A stretch of DNA of 32,914 nt from Streptomyces sp. SID14436 (GCF_010548465.1 NZ_JAAGMD010000666.1:1-32914), one strand, 5' to 3'; shown: positions 25,020 to 32,736, numbered from the stretch's first letter. Program-made: numbers and translations. The notes: generated by a model not told the origin, from the sequence alone.

Positions 25020-25894
25020 GTTTCCCCCAGCAGGTGCTCGATGAAGGCCAGCGACTCCCGAGGGGAGAGCGCCTGGGCTCGGATCGTCCCATACTGCAGT
25101 TCAAGGATGCGCAGCTGTTTCGGGTCCGTCGTCGGCCGCCCGTTGAACTCGCCATCGGCCCGGCCAACCGCCGTCCCATCCGCGAACTTCAGCAGCTCGA
25201 TGGTGCCGTCCGTCCCGGAGTGGGTCTCACAGTTCGTCGGCATCACCTGAAGTACGACGTTGTGCAACCGCCCTACCTCCAACAAGCGTTCGAGCTGCTG
25301 ACGCCACACCATTGTGCCTCCGATGGGCCGACGCATAACCCCCTCTTCCAGCACGAAACTGAGTGCCGGGGCGGGATCGCGCTCGAAGACGGTGCGCCTG
25401 GCGATACGCGCAGCCACCATGCGCTCCACGTCGTCCGGCGAATAGGGCGGCTGAGCGGCCCCGATCACTGCTCGCGCGTGCTCCGGTGTCTGCAGCAAGC
25501 CATTGATGCTGTTGGACTGGTACACGGCAATCTCGACCGCTGCCGCTTCCAGCTTCCCCAGCGCCCGAACCTTCTTCGGGTACCGGACCCTCTTCACGTC
25601 CTCCCAGGCCGCCGCGATCAGCCCGCCCGCGCTCAGGACCTCGTCCGCCTTGTCCAGGAACTCCTGGCGAGGGATGCGCTTGCCGCCCTCGATCTTGTAC
25701 ACCATGTCCTCGCCGTAGCCGACGATCCGGCCGAACTCGGCGGCCCGCATCCCCGCCGCCTCACGGCGCAGCTTCAGTTGCCGTCCCACCGTGGTGATGA
25801 CGGCGACGCCCCACTCGTCGTCCGGGTCCACCTCCCAACCGGGCTCGTCCGCCTCTTCCTTGAGCCGACCCGCCTCCGCCTCGACCGCCGTCAT
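25016..25894 (-). CDS. WhiJ-type XRE/DUF5753 transcriptional regulator
   Basis: A 292-residue regulator. An N-terminal acidic segment precedes the XRE helix-turn-helix at about residues 35-90 (LKLRREAAGMRAAEFGRIVGYGEDMVYKIEGGKRIP). The DUF5753 ligand-like domain, with IAVYQSNSINGLLQTPEHARAV, fills about 125-290. This is the structure of WhiJ/BldB-linked regulators of Streptomyces development and antibiotic production. ATG at 25894 is chosen because GGGAGAGG lies 6 nt upstream; the longer frame to 26005 has no RBS. It forms a triad with the DUF397 gene and the divergent RsbW-like gene. Confidence 0.93.
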   Translation of the reverse strand: MTAVEAEAGRLKEEADEPGWEVDPDDEWGVAVITTVGRQLKLRREAAGMRAAEFGRIVGYGEDMVYKIEGGKRIPRQEFLDKADEVLSAGGLIAAAWEDVKRVRYPKKVRALGKLEAAAVEIAVYQSNSINGLLQTPEHARAVIGAAQPPYSPDDVERMVAARIARRTVFERDPAPALSFVLEEGVMRRPIGGTMVWRQQLERLLEVGRLHNVVLQVMPTNCETHSGTDGTIELLKFADGTAVGRADGEFNGRPTTDPKQLRILELQYGTIRAQALSPRESLAFIEHLLGET

Positions 25895-26012
25895 GCCGCA
25901 CCTCTCCCTCGGAACCGTCCGTGACGCACCCGGCGCCCTACCCGTACCAACCGTCGGCACAGCCACGACAGCACCGGACAACCTCCGGACAGTGACCGTA
26001 CGCACACGCGAA

Positions 26013-26024
26013 GTGACACCTCAC
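26013..26024. promoter_or_regulatory. Candidate operator between the WhiJ-type gene and the RsbW-like gene
   Basis: A 12-bp inverted repeat GTGA-CACC-TCAC lies in the 159-bp divergent gap, 29 nt before the RsbW-like start. It is short, so it is tentative. Confidence 0.35.
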
Positions 26025-26053
26025 GGTATGCGGCCCCGGCCACGCTGGCTGAC

Positions 26054-26485
26054 GTGAATCAGCGAACCGCCGAACCCTCCGCCCCCGTCCGCAACTTCAG
26101 CGTGCAGCTCTCCCCCACGCCACGCGGCGCCCACCAGGCGCGGCGCCTCGGAGCAGCCCAACTGCGTTCCTGGGGCCTGCCCGTGGACCCGGCCCGCCAG
26201 ATCATCGCCGAGCTGGCCGTCAACGCGACGACCCACGGCCGCGTCCCGGGACGGGACTTCCGGCTCACGCTCTACGTGGTCGCCGGCGCCCTCCGCATCG
26301 AGGTCACCGACACCCGGGGCGACCGGCTCCCCCAGCCGCAACCGCCCTCTCCCGAGGCCGAGTCCGGGCGGGGCCTGCTCCTCGTCGACGCCCTCGCGGA
26401 CCGCTGGGGCGTGACCGAGGGCCGCTTCCCGCGCAAGACCGTCTGGGCCGAACTACGGCTCACGGCACCGGGACCCGGGATCTGA
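26054..26485 (+). CDS. RsbW-like ATP-binding (anti-sigma-type) protein
   Basis: A 143-residue HATPase_c protein of the serine-kinase anti-sigma class. The N-box is IIAELAVNATTHG (Glu53, Asn57), G1 is IEVTDTRGD, and the lid region SGRGLLLVDALADRWG carries G2. It may bind or phosphorylate a sigma or anti-anti-sigma partner, or serve as the ATPase component of the WhiJ triad (abaA-like loci). GTG at 26054 gives the expected N-terminus; RBS support is weak. It is divergent from the XRE regulator. The upstream 159 bp hold the promoters of both. Confidence 0.9.
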   Translation: MNQRTAEPSAPVRNFSVQLSPTPRGAHQARRLGAAQLRSWGLPVDPARQIIAELAVNATTHGRVPGRDFRLTLYVVAGALRIEVTDTRGDRLPQPQPPSPEAESGRGLLLVDALADRWGVTEGRFPRKTVWAELRLTAPGPGI

Positions 26486-26651
26486 AGCTCCGGTGCCGTC
26501 GGCGCCTTCCAGAACAAGAAACGGGGGAGAAAGAACCCCACCAAGCCCCACCCTTCCCGCCCGGGATGCGCCATCACTCGGGCGGGTGAACATCACCATC
26601 TCAGCTGGATTTTGGGACCCTCAGCTCCTCTACGCTCAGCCCACGGACATC

Positions 26652-26667
26652 CCGAAAACGATTTCGG
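26652..26667. promoter_or_regulatory. Inverted repeat upstream of the winged-helix gene
   Basis: CCGAAA-ACGA-TTTCGG lies 70 nt before the ATG at 26738. A second one, CGGGA-N6-TCCCG, lies at 26676-26691. Either could be an operator or a hairpin in the leader. Confidence 0.35.
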
Positions 26668-26737
26668 CCCCCGCTCGGGACTGGCATCCCGGTGCGAGGG
26701 CCTGACCACCAAGAAGCGAACTAAGGAATTCTTCTCG

Positions 26738-27329
26738 ATGGGTACCCAAAACCCTAGCGCGCCCCCGCGCGCCCAGTCAGCCGCAGACCGCAATCCGACC
26801 CGACCGCGTCACCGCACCGGCGGCGTCATCCACGAGAACACCCGCCACACCACCCGCTTCGTGGTGATCGGGAACCACCTCACCCAGCACGCCGAGCTGT
26901 CGCTGCTGGCGATCGGCCTCGGCTGCCACATCCAGTCGCTCCCCGCCGGTGCCCCCGTCGACATCAAGAGCCTCACCGCACGCTTCGCCGAGGGCCCCAC
27001 CCGGATCGCCGCCGCCCTGCGCGAACTCGAAGCCCACGGCTACCTGCGCCGCGAACGCCACCGCACCGCCACCGGCCGCATCGTCACCCGCACGATCTCC
27101 TGCAACCAGCCCGGCAAGCGGCGGCAACCGGCCGACACCGGCTGCCCCGACCCGCAGCCCCGGCCACCGGCGAAGCGCCCACCGCAGCCGCCCCGCCGCC
27201 GCCCCACCCCCCGTACGGCACCCCCTCCGCAACTGCGACGGCTGCGACCACGCCTTCCGCGGCCCCGCGACCGAGACACGCTGCCGGGACTGCCGCGAAC
27301 ACCGAACCGTCATTTCGGCTGCGCCATGA
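26738..27329 (+). pseudogene. Winged-helix DNA-binding protein gene, internally deleted and frameshifted
   Basis: The first 125 codons read in one frame as an intact winged-helix domain: TTRFVVIGNHLTQHAELSLLAIGLGCHIQSLPAG, then PTRIAAALRELEAHGYLRRERHRT and RTISCNQPG. The normal zinc-finger-like C-terminus, PVRHPLRNCDGCDHAFRG then CRDCRE, is present at about 27218-27305 but in another frame. The roughly 100 residues normally between the two are missing. So this is a deletion that also shifted the frame. As a side effect, the first frame runs on without a stop into the DUF6247 gene (to 27769), giving a possible fused product of 343 residues. An AAGGA lies 10 nt before the ATG. Confidence 0.7.
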
Positions 27330-27421
27330 ACACAGCAGAGGAAGAACACACGATGCTCGCCGCACGGCACCCCAGTGGCCCCGGACGACTACCCTGGCCA
27401 GTGCACTCCCGGGAGGACTCC

Positions 27422-27769
27422 ATGAGCACGCAGGCCGACCACGGACACGAGCTGGTTCCCCGCCCCGAGCAGACCCCTGATGCCCTGCGGGCCGCCCTCG
27501 CCGTCGTCGCTCCCGGGCGGCTGACCGAGATGCAGCGGACCAAGGACGAGGCCTTCGCCAAAGCCGTGGAATGGCAGTCCCTCAGCCCGGTGCGCAGTTG
27601 GGTGCTCGCCTGGGCCAGGGACATCGAGATCGCCCGTCGCCCCGACCTCGCCACTCGCCATGCCCGGGCCAAGCGCCTCCTGGAGCACGAGGACGGGGCG
27701 ACCGCCCGCGAGGCGTTGGGGGAACTCAGTGCTGTTCTGGACGAGGCGCTGAAGGCAGTACAGGGTTGA
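27422..27769 (+). CDS. DUF6247-like protein, putative antitoxin
   Basis: A 115-residue acidic, helical protein. TPDALRAALAVVAPGRLTEMQRTKDEAFAKAVE followed by SLSPVRSWVLAWARDIEIARRPDLATRHARA matches what I know of DUF6247 proteins, which precede RelE-like small genes in Streptomyces. GGGAGGACTCC just before the ATG marks a separate start, even though the frame is open upstream into the winged-helix remnant. The stop overlaps the TTG of the next, toxin-like frame (TTGA). A degraded copy of its 5' half is found at 29149-29300. The antitoxin role is inferred from position, not shown. Confidence 0.75.
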   Translation: MSTQADHGHELVPRPEQTPDALRAALAVVAPGRLTEMQRTKDEAFAKAVEWQSLSPVRSWVLAWARDIEIARRPDLATRHARAKRLLEHEDGATAREALGELSAVLDEALKAVQG

Positions 27770-28024
27770 GCTGGACCTGGGAGTACGCCTTCAGTGCGGG
27801 GGGAGGCCGCACGCACCGCGCCCCCGGCTTTCCTCGCCGAAGTGGAACGTAAGGCCGCCGAACTCGTCAGAGCGGCCGAGGCACAGTATCTGCACGGTCG
27901 CGCCCACGACGGGGCCGATCCGAAAGGCGGGGACGTCGCCGTACGGGGCGGGATGTTCACCTACCAGATCGTCGTGCGCAGCGAGCGCGTCTACGTTCTC
28001 CAGCTCACCTACCTCGGTTTCTGA
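27766..28024 (+). pseudogene. RelE-like toxin gene with a single-base frameshift
   Basis: The TTG at 27766 overlaps the DUF6247 stop and reads SWTWEYAFSAG, the usual start of the small partner protein. The frame then goes astray and stops at 27852. The next frame holds the rest, PPAFLAEVERKAAELVRAAEAQYLHG then GGMFTYQIVVRSERVYVLQLTYLGF. The two parts join exactly if one G is removed from the run of six at 27798-27803. The C-terminal strand pattern (YQIVVRSERVYVLQLTYL) is RelE/ParE-like. It is a true inactivating mutation, a sequencing error in the G-run, or slippage; the sequence alone cannot decide. Confidence 0.65.
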
Positions 28025-28218
28025 GGCGCAAGCGGAGAGAGGCGTGCCCGTGCCGCCACTCTCCGCGCCGTACCGGTACCGCGCACCGGTCACCCCACCC
28101 CCACACATCCCCGGCGCACCTGGAGCGGCCGCGACCGTCCCTTCCGCGGTCCCAGCCCCGCAACACGATGCCCGGACCGCGATCCCCCTCCCGGTCATCC
28201 GATCCAGTAAGGAACCCC

Positions 28219-29106
28219 ATGGTCAGCCCGCCTCATGAAGCGATGTACCGCATCTTTCAACGCGACCCCGGTCTGTTCAGCCGCATCCCCCGCTTCCTGG
28301 GCGTGGACCTCCCCAGGCCCGTCGGAGCCACGACCCTGCCGACCGACCTCGGAGAGACCGGTCTCGTGCTCCACCGGGTCGACGCCCTTCTGCGGTTCAA
28401 CACCGCGGAATCGGGTGCATATCTCCTGGCTGTGGATATCCAGGACGAGCGGAACTCCGAGAGACCGGCGAGCTGGGCCTACTGCACCGCCTACCTGTGG
28501 AAGAAGTACCGGCTGCCCACCACGCTCCTCGTCGTCTGCCAGGACCACGCCACGGCCGAGTGGGCGCAGCGGGCGGTGAGCAGCGGACCGTCCCAGCTGC
28601 CGACACTCACCCTGCGGCCGATGGTCGCCGGGCCCCACAACATGCCCGTGATCACCGACCCGGATGAAGCGCGGGCAGACCTCGTCCTGGCCGGCCTGGC
28701 AGCCGTTACTCACGCTGCCGCACCTGCCGTGAACCCGATACTGAAGGCCCTGTCCACCGCGCTGCGGGACGTGCCCGCAGACATCGCCGACCCCATCGTC
28801 GAATTCACCGCGCGGGGCCTTCGAAGGCACCCGGCCAAGCACCTCTGGAGGAGCCTCGTCGCCGTGGACCTCACCCCCGCGGGGCCCCGCCTCCTCGAGA
28901 ACATGCGGGAAGAGGTCCGTGCCGAGAGCGAGCGGCAGTGCGCCGCCGAGGACGTCCTCACCGTGCTCGCGGAACGCGGCCTCGACGTCTCCGATCAGGC
29001 CCGCGACCGCATCAACGGCTGCGACGCCCCCCACACCCTCAGCCGCTGGCTCCGACGAGCCGTCACAGCACCGACAACAGAGGCGATCTTCGACGCGGAC
29101 GAGTGA
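28219..29106 (+). CDS. PD-(D/E)XK-like (Rpn/YhgA-related) nuclease family protein
   Basis: A 295-residue protein. The N-terminal half holds the nuclease-like core: HRVDALLRFNTAESGAYLLAVDIQDER gives the first acidic residue and a D-x-Q in place of the usual E-x-K or E-x-Q, followed by SWAYCTAYLWKKYRLPTTLLVVCQD. The C-terminal half is helical and ends RGLDVSDQARDRINGCDAPHTLSRWL, typical of this Streptomyces family. Related Rpn proteins cut DNA and aid recombination; this one is uncharacterised. An AAGGA RBS precedes the ATG. A remnant of its 3' end recurs at 29371-29426. Confidence 0.75.
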   Translation: MVSPPHEAMYRIFQRDPGLFSRIPRFLGVDLPRPVGATTLPTDLGETGLVLHRVDALLRFNTAESGAYLLAVDIQDERNSERPASWAYCTAYLWKKYRLPTTLLVVCQDHATAEWAQRAVSSGPSQLPTLTLRPMVAGPHNMPVITDPDEARADLVLAGLAAVTHAAAPAVNPILKALSTALRDVPADIADPIVEFTARGLRRHPAKHLWRSLVAVDLTPAGPRLLENMREEVRAESERQCAAEDVLTVLAERGLDVSDQARDRINGCDAPHTLSRWLRRAVTAPTTEAIFDADE

Positions 29107-29148
29107 AGCCGCAGCGCCCGTAACACCGCAGGGCTGCGGGAGGAATCC

Positions 29149-29300
29149 ATGAGCACGTAGGCCGACCACGGACCCGAACTGGTTCCGCGCCCCGAGCAGA
29201 CGCCTGATGCCCTGCGGGCCGCTCTCTCCGTCGTCGCCCCCGGTCGGCCGGCCGAGATGCAGCGGACCAAGGACGAGGCCTTCGCCCATGCCGTGGAGCG
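29149..29300 (+). pseudogene. Degraded second copy of the DUF6247-like gene
   Basis: From the RBS (GGGAGGA) and ATG onward, this aligns without gaps to 27422-27573 at about 90% identity: ADHG, ELVPRPEQTPDALRAAL and EMQRTKDEAFA are all recognisable. The fourth codon is TAG where the intact copy has CAG, so no protein can be made from the normal start. Similarity stops abruptly near 29300, inside the codon for Trp in the intact copy. Confidence 0.85.
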
Positions 29301-29370
29301 ACGGGCTGGCGTCGGTGGACAGACGAGGCCAGTGAGCCAGCATGCGGCGATCCGCGGACCCCAAGCTTCC

Positions 29371-29426
29371 GGCTCCGCCCCGCCCTCACGGCGCCGACGA
29401 CGGAGGTGATCTTCGACCAGGACGGG
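29371..29426 (+). pseudogene. Remnant of the 3' end of the PD-(D/E)XK-like gene
   Basis: One frame reads LRPALTAPTTEVIFDQDG, matching LRRAVTAPTTEAIFDADE at the end of the intact gene (29048-29103) with about 79% base identity over 56 bp. It is only 71 nt downstream of the DUF6247-like fragment, whereas the intact copies are about 1.3 kb apart, so the middle has been deleted. Confidence 0.7.
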
Positions 29427-29443
29427 GGATGCCACGGTCCGCC

Positions 29444-29475
29444 CGCCGGGTGACACCACCCGAGTCCACCCGGCG
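29444..29475. terminator. Hairpin at the end of the DUF3027 gene
   Basis: 8-bp arms CGCCGGGT and ACCCGGCG with a 16-nt loop, lying 15 nt beyond the stop of the minus-strand DUF3027 gene. Confidence 0.5.
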
Positions 29476-29490
29476 CCGCCCGGCGTCACG

Positions 29491-30417
29491 CTAGGAGTGC
29501 CCCAGCTCCGCCGACGCCTCGTCCTCCGTCGCCGGGACCGAGCCGGAGTCCGGGGCCGGGCGGAGGGGGAAGGGGTCGACGCGGGTCTCGTCGATGACCG
29601 GGGAGGCCGGCTTCGGCGGGGTCGGCATGACCGCGGCCTCGGAGTGGCCGCCGCAGCCGTAGCCGAGGGAGACGACGCGGCCGTCGGCCGGGGAGAACTC
29701 GTTGGCGCAGATGCCGAACGCCTGGCCGAGGGAGCCGCCGATCGGGGCGAGGAAGCCGCAGGAGACGCAGGAGGCGGGGGCCGCCTGGGCCATCGGGGTC
29801 TTCGCGCCGAACGCCTCCTCCCAGCGGTCGGCGGCGGCGTGCAGGCCGTAGCGGGACAGGACGCGGGCGCGGCGCATGCCGAGCTCGTCGGCGACCGCCG
29901 CGATGGACCCCCGCGAGGGAGGCGTAGCCAGCTCGGCGGGCGTGCCGCCGGTGACCTCCGCGTCCTCGGCGTCGACCAGGTCGGCCAGCTCGCGGGAGAG
30001 GACGGAGTTGGGCGGCGGCTCGTCCTCGCCGGACCAGCCGGGCTCCAGGCGCAGGTCGTCGGCGTCGGTGGGCAGGAGGTCGCCGGGGCCCATGTCGCCG
30101 GGGCGCAGCCGCTCGCTCCACGGCACCCATTCGGGGGCGAGGATCGCGTCGGGGCCGGGCAGCAGGGCCGTCTCGTCGACGGTGACGATCTTGGCGCGGG
30201 AGGCGCGGGCGACGGTGACGGCCCAGCGCCAGCCGCGGTAGCCGAGCTCGCGGCAGCCGAAGAAGTGCGTGACGACGCGGTCCCCCTCGGAGACCATCCC
30301 CTCGTGTTCGCCGACCACACCGGGCGCCGCGGCCTCCTCGGCTGCGGCGCGGGCGAGGTCGACGGCCTCGGCGCACAGACGGTCGGGGGTGCGGCTTCGC
30401 GTTGTCGCTGCGCTCAC
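29491..30417 (-). CDS. DUF3027 family protein
   Basis: A 308-residue protein conserved in actinobacteria with unknown role. Its first half includes GVVGEHEGMVSEGDRVVTHFFGC, GYRGWRWAVTVARASRAK and LAPEWVPWSERLRPGDMGPGDLLPT. Its second half has a four-Cys group (CVSCGFLAP, then GICANEF and GCGGHSE) that could bind zinc, and a regulator-like helix GMRRARVLSRYGLHAAADRW. GTG at 30417 matches the usual MSAATTRSRTPDRLCAEAV start; the longer frame upstream lacks an RBS. It is divergent from an MFS gene. Confidence 0.85.
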   Translation of the reverse strand: MSAATTRSRTPDRLCAEAVDLARAAAEEAAAPGVVGEHEGMVSEGDRVVTHFFGCRELGYRGWRWAVTVARASRAKIVTVDETALLPGPDAILAPEWVPWSERLRPGDMGPGDLLPTDADDLRLEPGWSGEDEPPPNSVLSRELADLVDAEDAEVTGGTPAELATPPSRGSIAAVADELGMRRARVLSRYGLHAAADRWEEAFGAKTPMAQAAPASCVSCGFLAPIGGSLGQAFGICANEFSPADGRVVSLGYGCGGHSEAAVMPTPPKPASPVIDETRVDPFPLRPAPDSGSVPATEDEASAELGHS

Positions 30418-30741
30418 AGGTATCGCTTCTCTCCTACGCCGTCTCACGAGTGCGCCACTCCCATGCGCGGGGGCGGACGGAGCGGACCGCAGGACCGCGT
30501 CGACGTCCGCGCCGGATCGTGCTCGGGCGCGCCTCCATCCATTCTGCGGGATGGCTGAGATAGGCACGCTACCTTCTCGCGTGCCGTGGGCCTACACCGA
30601 CGGTTGTTCCGGGGTTCCGCGCGCCGGGTTTCCCGCCGGGACGGACGCCGGTTGCGCCGGACAGCCGCACGGCGGGCCTGCGCGGGCCGGTCGGCCGGAG
30701 TCGTAGCACTATCCCCCGCCTTCTCGGGGCACTATGGCGTG
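30418..30741. promoter_or_regulatory. 324-bp divergent intergenic region
   Basis: No credible gene. A 7-bp inverted repeat, GGCACGC and GCGTGCC (30563-30585), encloses a minus-strand -10-like TAGCGT (30571-30566), a candidate for the DUF3027 promoter. GCACTAT occurs twice, near 30706 and 30729; the second is the -10 for the MFS gene. Confidence 0.45.
30730..30735 (+). promoter_or_regulatory. -10 element for the leaderless MFS gene
   Basis: CACTAT ends 6 nt before the GTG at 30742 with no Shine-Dalgarno sequence. This is why GTG at 30742 is preferred to upstream starts. Confidence 0.45.
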
Positions 30742-32175
30742 GTGGCTACCGCGAAATCACCCCACGGCGCCAACGGGATCGGTGGGGCGAAGGGGACCAA
30801 GGGCAACGGCCGACGTGTCGGCACGGGCCGCACGGGCGGCGGTGCTCGCGCGTTCGGCCGCGCGCTGCGTTTCCCGGTGACCGGAACCGCGCGGGGCATC
30901 CGCCGGGCCACACACGCGCACGGGGCCGGCGAGTCCGGTCTCGGCAAGCTGATCGAGCTGCACGGGGTGAACGGCGCCGGGGACGTGATGATCACGGTGG
31001 CGCTGGCGTCGACCGTGTTCTTCTCGGTGCCGACGGACGAGGCCCGCGGGCGGGTCGCGCTGTACCTGGCGATCACGATGGCCCCGTTCACGCTGCTCGC
31101 TCCGGTGGTCGGTCCACTGCTGGACCGCCTCCCGCACGGCCGCCGCGCCGCGATGGCGGGCGCGATGCTCGCGCGGGCGCTGCTCGCGCTGGTGCTGTCG
31201 GGTGCCGTGGTCACCGGCGGGCTGGAGCTGTATCCGGCCGCGCTCGGCGTGCTGGTCTCGTCGAAGGCGTACGGGGTGGTGCGCAGTGCGGTGGTGCCGC
31301 GGCTGCTGCCACCCAAGTTCTCCCTGGTCAAGGCGAACTCGCGGGTCACGCTGGGCGGGCTGCTGGCCACCGGGGTGGCGGCGCCGATCGGTGCCGGGCT
31401 GCAGCAGATCGGGCCGCGCTGGCCGCTCTACGGCGCGTTCGCGCTGTTCGTGACGGGCATGTTCCTGTCCTTCCGGCTGCCGTCGAAGGTGGACTCCGCG
31501 AAGGGGGAGGACGTGGCGCTGCTCGCCTCGGACGAGCGGCACCTGCACGGGCCGCACCGCAGGCCGGTGAAGCGTCCCGGGCTGCGCACCGTCGGACCGG
31601 CCGTCACCCACGCGCTGGCCGCCAACACCGCGATCCGCTGCCTGACCGGCTTCCTGATCTTCTTCCTCGCGTTCCTGCTGCGCGAGCACCCGCTGACCGG
31701 GCAGAGCGCGGCGGTGTCCCTGGGCATCGTCGGCGTCGCGGCGGGCACGGGCAACGCGCTCGGCACGGCGGTGGGGGCCTGGCTGCGCTCCCGCGCCCCG
31801 GAGATCATCATCGTGACGGTGGTGGCGTGTGTGGCGGGCGCGGCGATCGTGGCCGCCGTGTTCTTCGGGGCCGCCCTGGTGGCCTGTCTGGCGGCGGTCG
31901 CCGGCTTCGCGCAGGCCCTGGCGAAGCTGTCGCTGGACGCGCTGATCCAGCGGGACGTGCCGGAGCTGGTGCGCACCTCGGCGTTCGCCCGTTCGGAGAC
32001 GCTGCTGCAGATGGCGTGGGTGCTGGGCGGGGCGATCGGCATCGCGATGCCGCTGATCGGGCCGCTGGGCCTGGCGGTGGGCGCCGGCATCGTCGCGACG
32101 GGCTGGCTGCTGACCGTGCGTGCCCTGCTCACGTCGGCCCGGCACGGGGGCGCTGGGCATCCGCGAGTGGCGTAA
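30742..32175 (+). CDS. MFS-type integral membrane protein
   Basis: A 477-residue protein. A basic, Gly-rich N-terminus of about 75 residues (KSPHGANGIGGAKGTKGNGRR) lies in the cytoplasm. About 10-12 hydrophobic segments follow, with the MFS signature VVGPLLDRLPHGRRAAM between helices 2 and 3 and a charged central loop at about 250-285 (SDERHLHGPHRRPVKRPG). The substrate is unknown. GTG at 30742 is chosen over upstream in-frame starts because a -10 element lies just before it. It is followed by the lipoprotein and futalosine-hydrolase genes. Confidence 0.87.
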   Translation: MATAKSPHGANGIGGAKGTKGNGRRVGTGRTGGGARAFGRALRFPVTGTARGIRRATHAHGAGESGLGKLIELHGVNGAGDVMITVALASTVFFSVPTDEARGRVALYLAITMAPFTLLAPVVGPLLDRLPHGRRAAMAGAMLARALLALVLSGAVVTGGLELYPAALGVLVSSKAYGVVRSAVVPRLLPPKFSLVKANSRVTLGGLLATGVAAPIGAGLQQIGPRWPLYGAFALFVTGMFLSFRLPSKVDSAKGEDVALLASDERHLHGPHRRPVKRPGLRTVGPAVTHALAANTAIRCLTGFLIFFLAFLLREHPLTGQSAAVSLGIVGVAAGTGNALGTAVGAWLRSRAPEIIIVTVVACVAGAAIVAAVFFGAALVACLAAVAGFAQALAKLSLDALIQRDVPELVRTSAFARSETLLQMAWVLGGAIGIAMPLIGPLGLAVGAGIVATGWLLTVRALLTSARHGGAGHPRVA

Positions 32176-32193
32176 CGCCCCGGCCACGCCGTA

Positions 32194-32223
32194 CCCCACG
32201 TGGGGGGTGGGCGGGGCCCGCCC
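32194..32223. promoter_or_regulatory. Two adjacent palindromes before the lipoprotein gene
   Basis: CCCCACGTGGGG (32194-32205) is a perfect 12-bp palindrome with a CACGTG core. GGGCGGGGCCCGCCC (32209-32223) has 7-bp arms around one G. Both lie between the MFS stop and the lipoprotein -10, so they may be a terminator, an operator or both. Confidence 0.4.
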
Positions 32224-32225
32224 GA

Positions 32226-32231
32226 TAGCCT
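32226..32231 (+). promoter_or_regulatory. -10 element for the leaderless lipoprotein gene
   Basis: TAGCCT ends 7 nt before the ATG at 32239, with no RBS between. Confidence 0.5.
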
Positions 32232-32238
32232 TTCCGCC

Positions 32239-32736
32239 ATGACCACGTTGCCCCGCGGCGCAGCCGCCCAGAGCCACCGCGCTGTGCGACGCCGCCGCGT
32301 CGCCGCCGCCGCCGGCGCCGTATCCGCCGGACTGCTCGTCCTGTCCGCCTGTGACAAGCCGACGGCGCTGTCCACGATCACCGTCGGCAGCTCGTCCGTG
32401 AGCTCCGAGGCCGCCTGCGGCGGCGAGGGCGAGGCGCTGAAGGCGTCCGACCTCACCAAGTGCCTCAAGGACAAGGACGTCAAGAGCATCACGGTCGACC
32501 CGGATGAGACCGTGCGCTTCGGTGTCGACCCGGACGTCGCCGACAACGGCTGGACGATCCTGATGAACGGTCAGCCGCTGACCGACTCCAGCACCAAGAC
32601 CTACCGCACCATCCCGGGCAGCGTGTTCTTCAACGCCCAGTACGGCGCCCAGGGCGACTCCACCCTGGTGTCGATCAAGGAGGGCGAGGACGAGACGACC
32701 GGGCTGTGGTCCTTCCGGCTGAAGAAGGACGCCTGA
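32239..32736 (+). CDS. Small lipoprotein of unknown function
   Basis: A 165-residue protein. Residues 1-33 form a lipoprotein signal: an Arg-rich n-region (RAVRRRRVAAAA), a hydrophobic core and the lipobox LSAC with the lipidated Cys about residue 38. The mature part begins DKPTAL and holds a second and third Cys (EAACGGEGE, TKCLKDKD) that may form a disulphide. There is no known catalytic motif; it appears to be a compact beta-rich domain. ATG at 32239 fits a TAGCCT -10 box 7 nt upstream. Its stop is next to the apparent start of mqnB, so the two are probably cotranscribed. Confidence 0.85.
   Translation: MTTLPRGAAAQSHRAVRRRRVAAAAGAVSAGLLVLSACDKPTALSTITVGSSSVSSEAACGGEGEALKASDLTKCLKDKDVKSITVDPDETVRFGVDPDVADNGWTILMNGQPLTDSSTKTYRTIPGSVFFNAQYGAQGDSTLVSIKEGEDETTGLWSFRLKKDA

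Larger units (their letters stand above)
29107..29490. other. 384-bp region of gene remnants
   Basis: There is no intact gene. It contains the broken DUF6247-like copy (29149-29300), about 70 nt of unassigned sequence, the 3' fragment of the PD-(D/E)XK gene (29371-29426) and a candidate terminator at 29444-29475. Confidence 0.7.
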
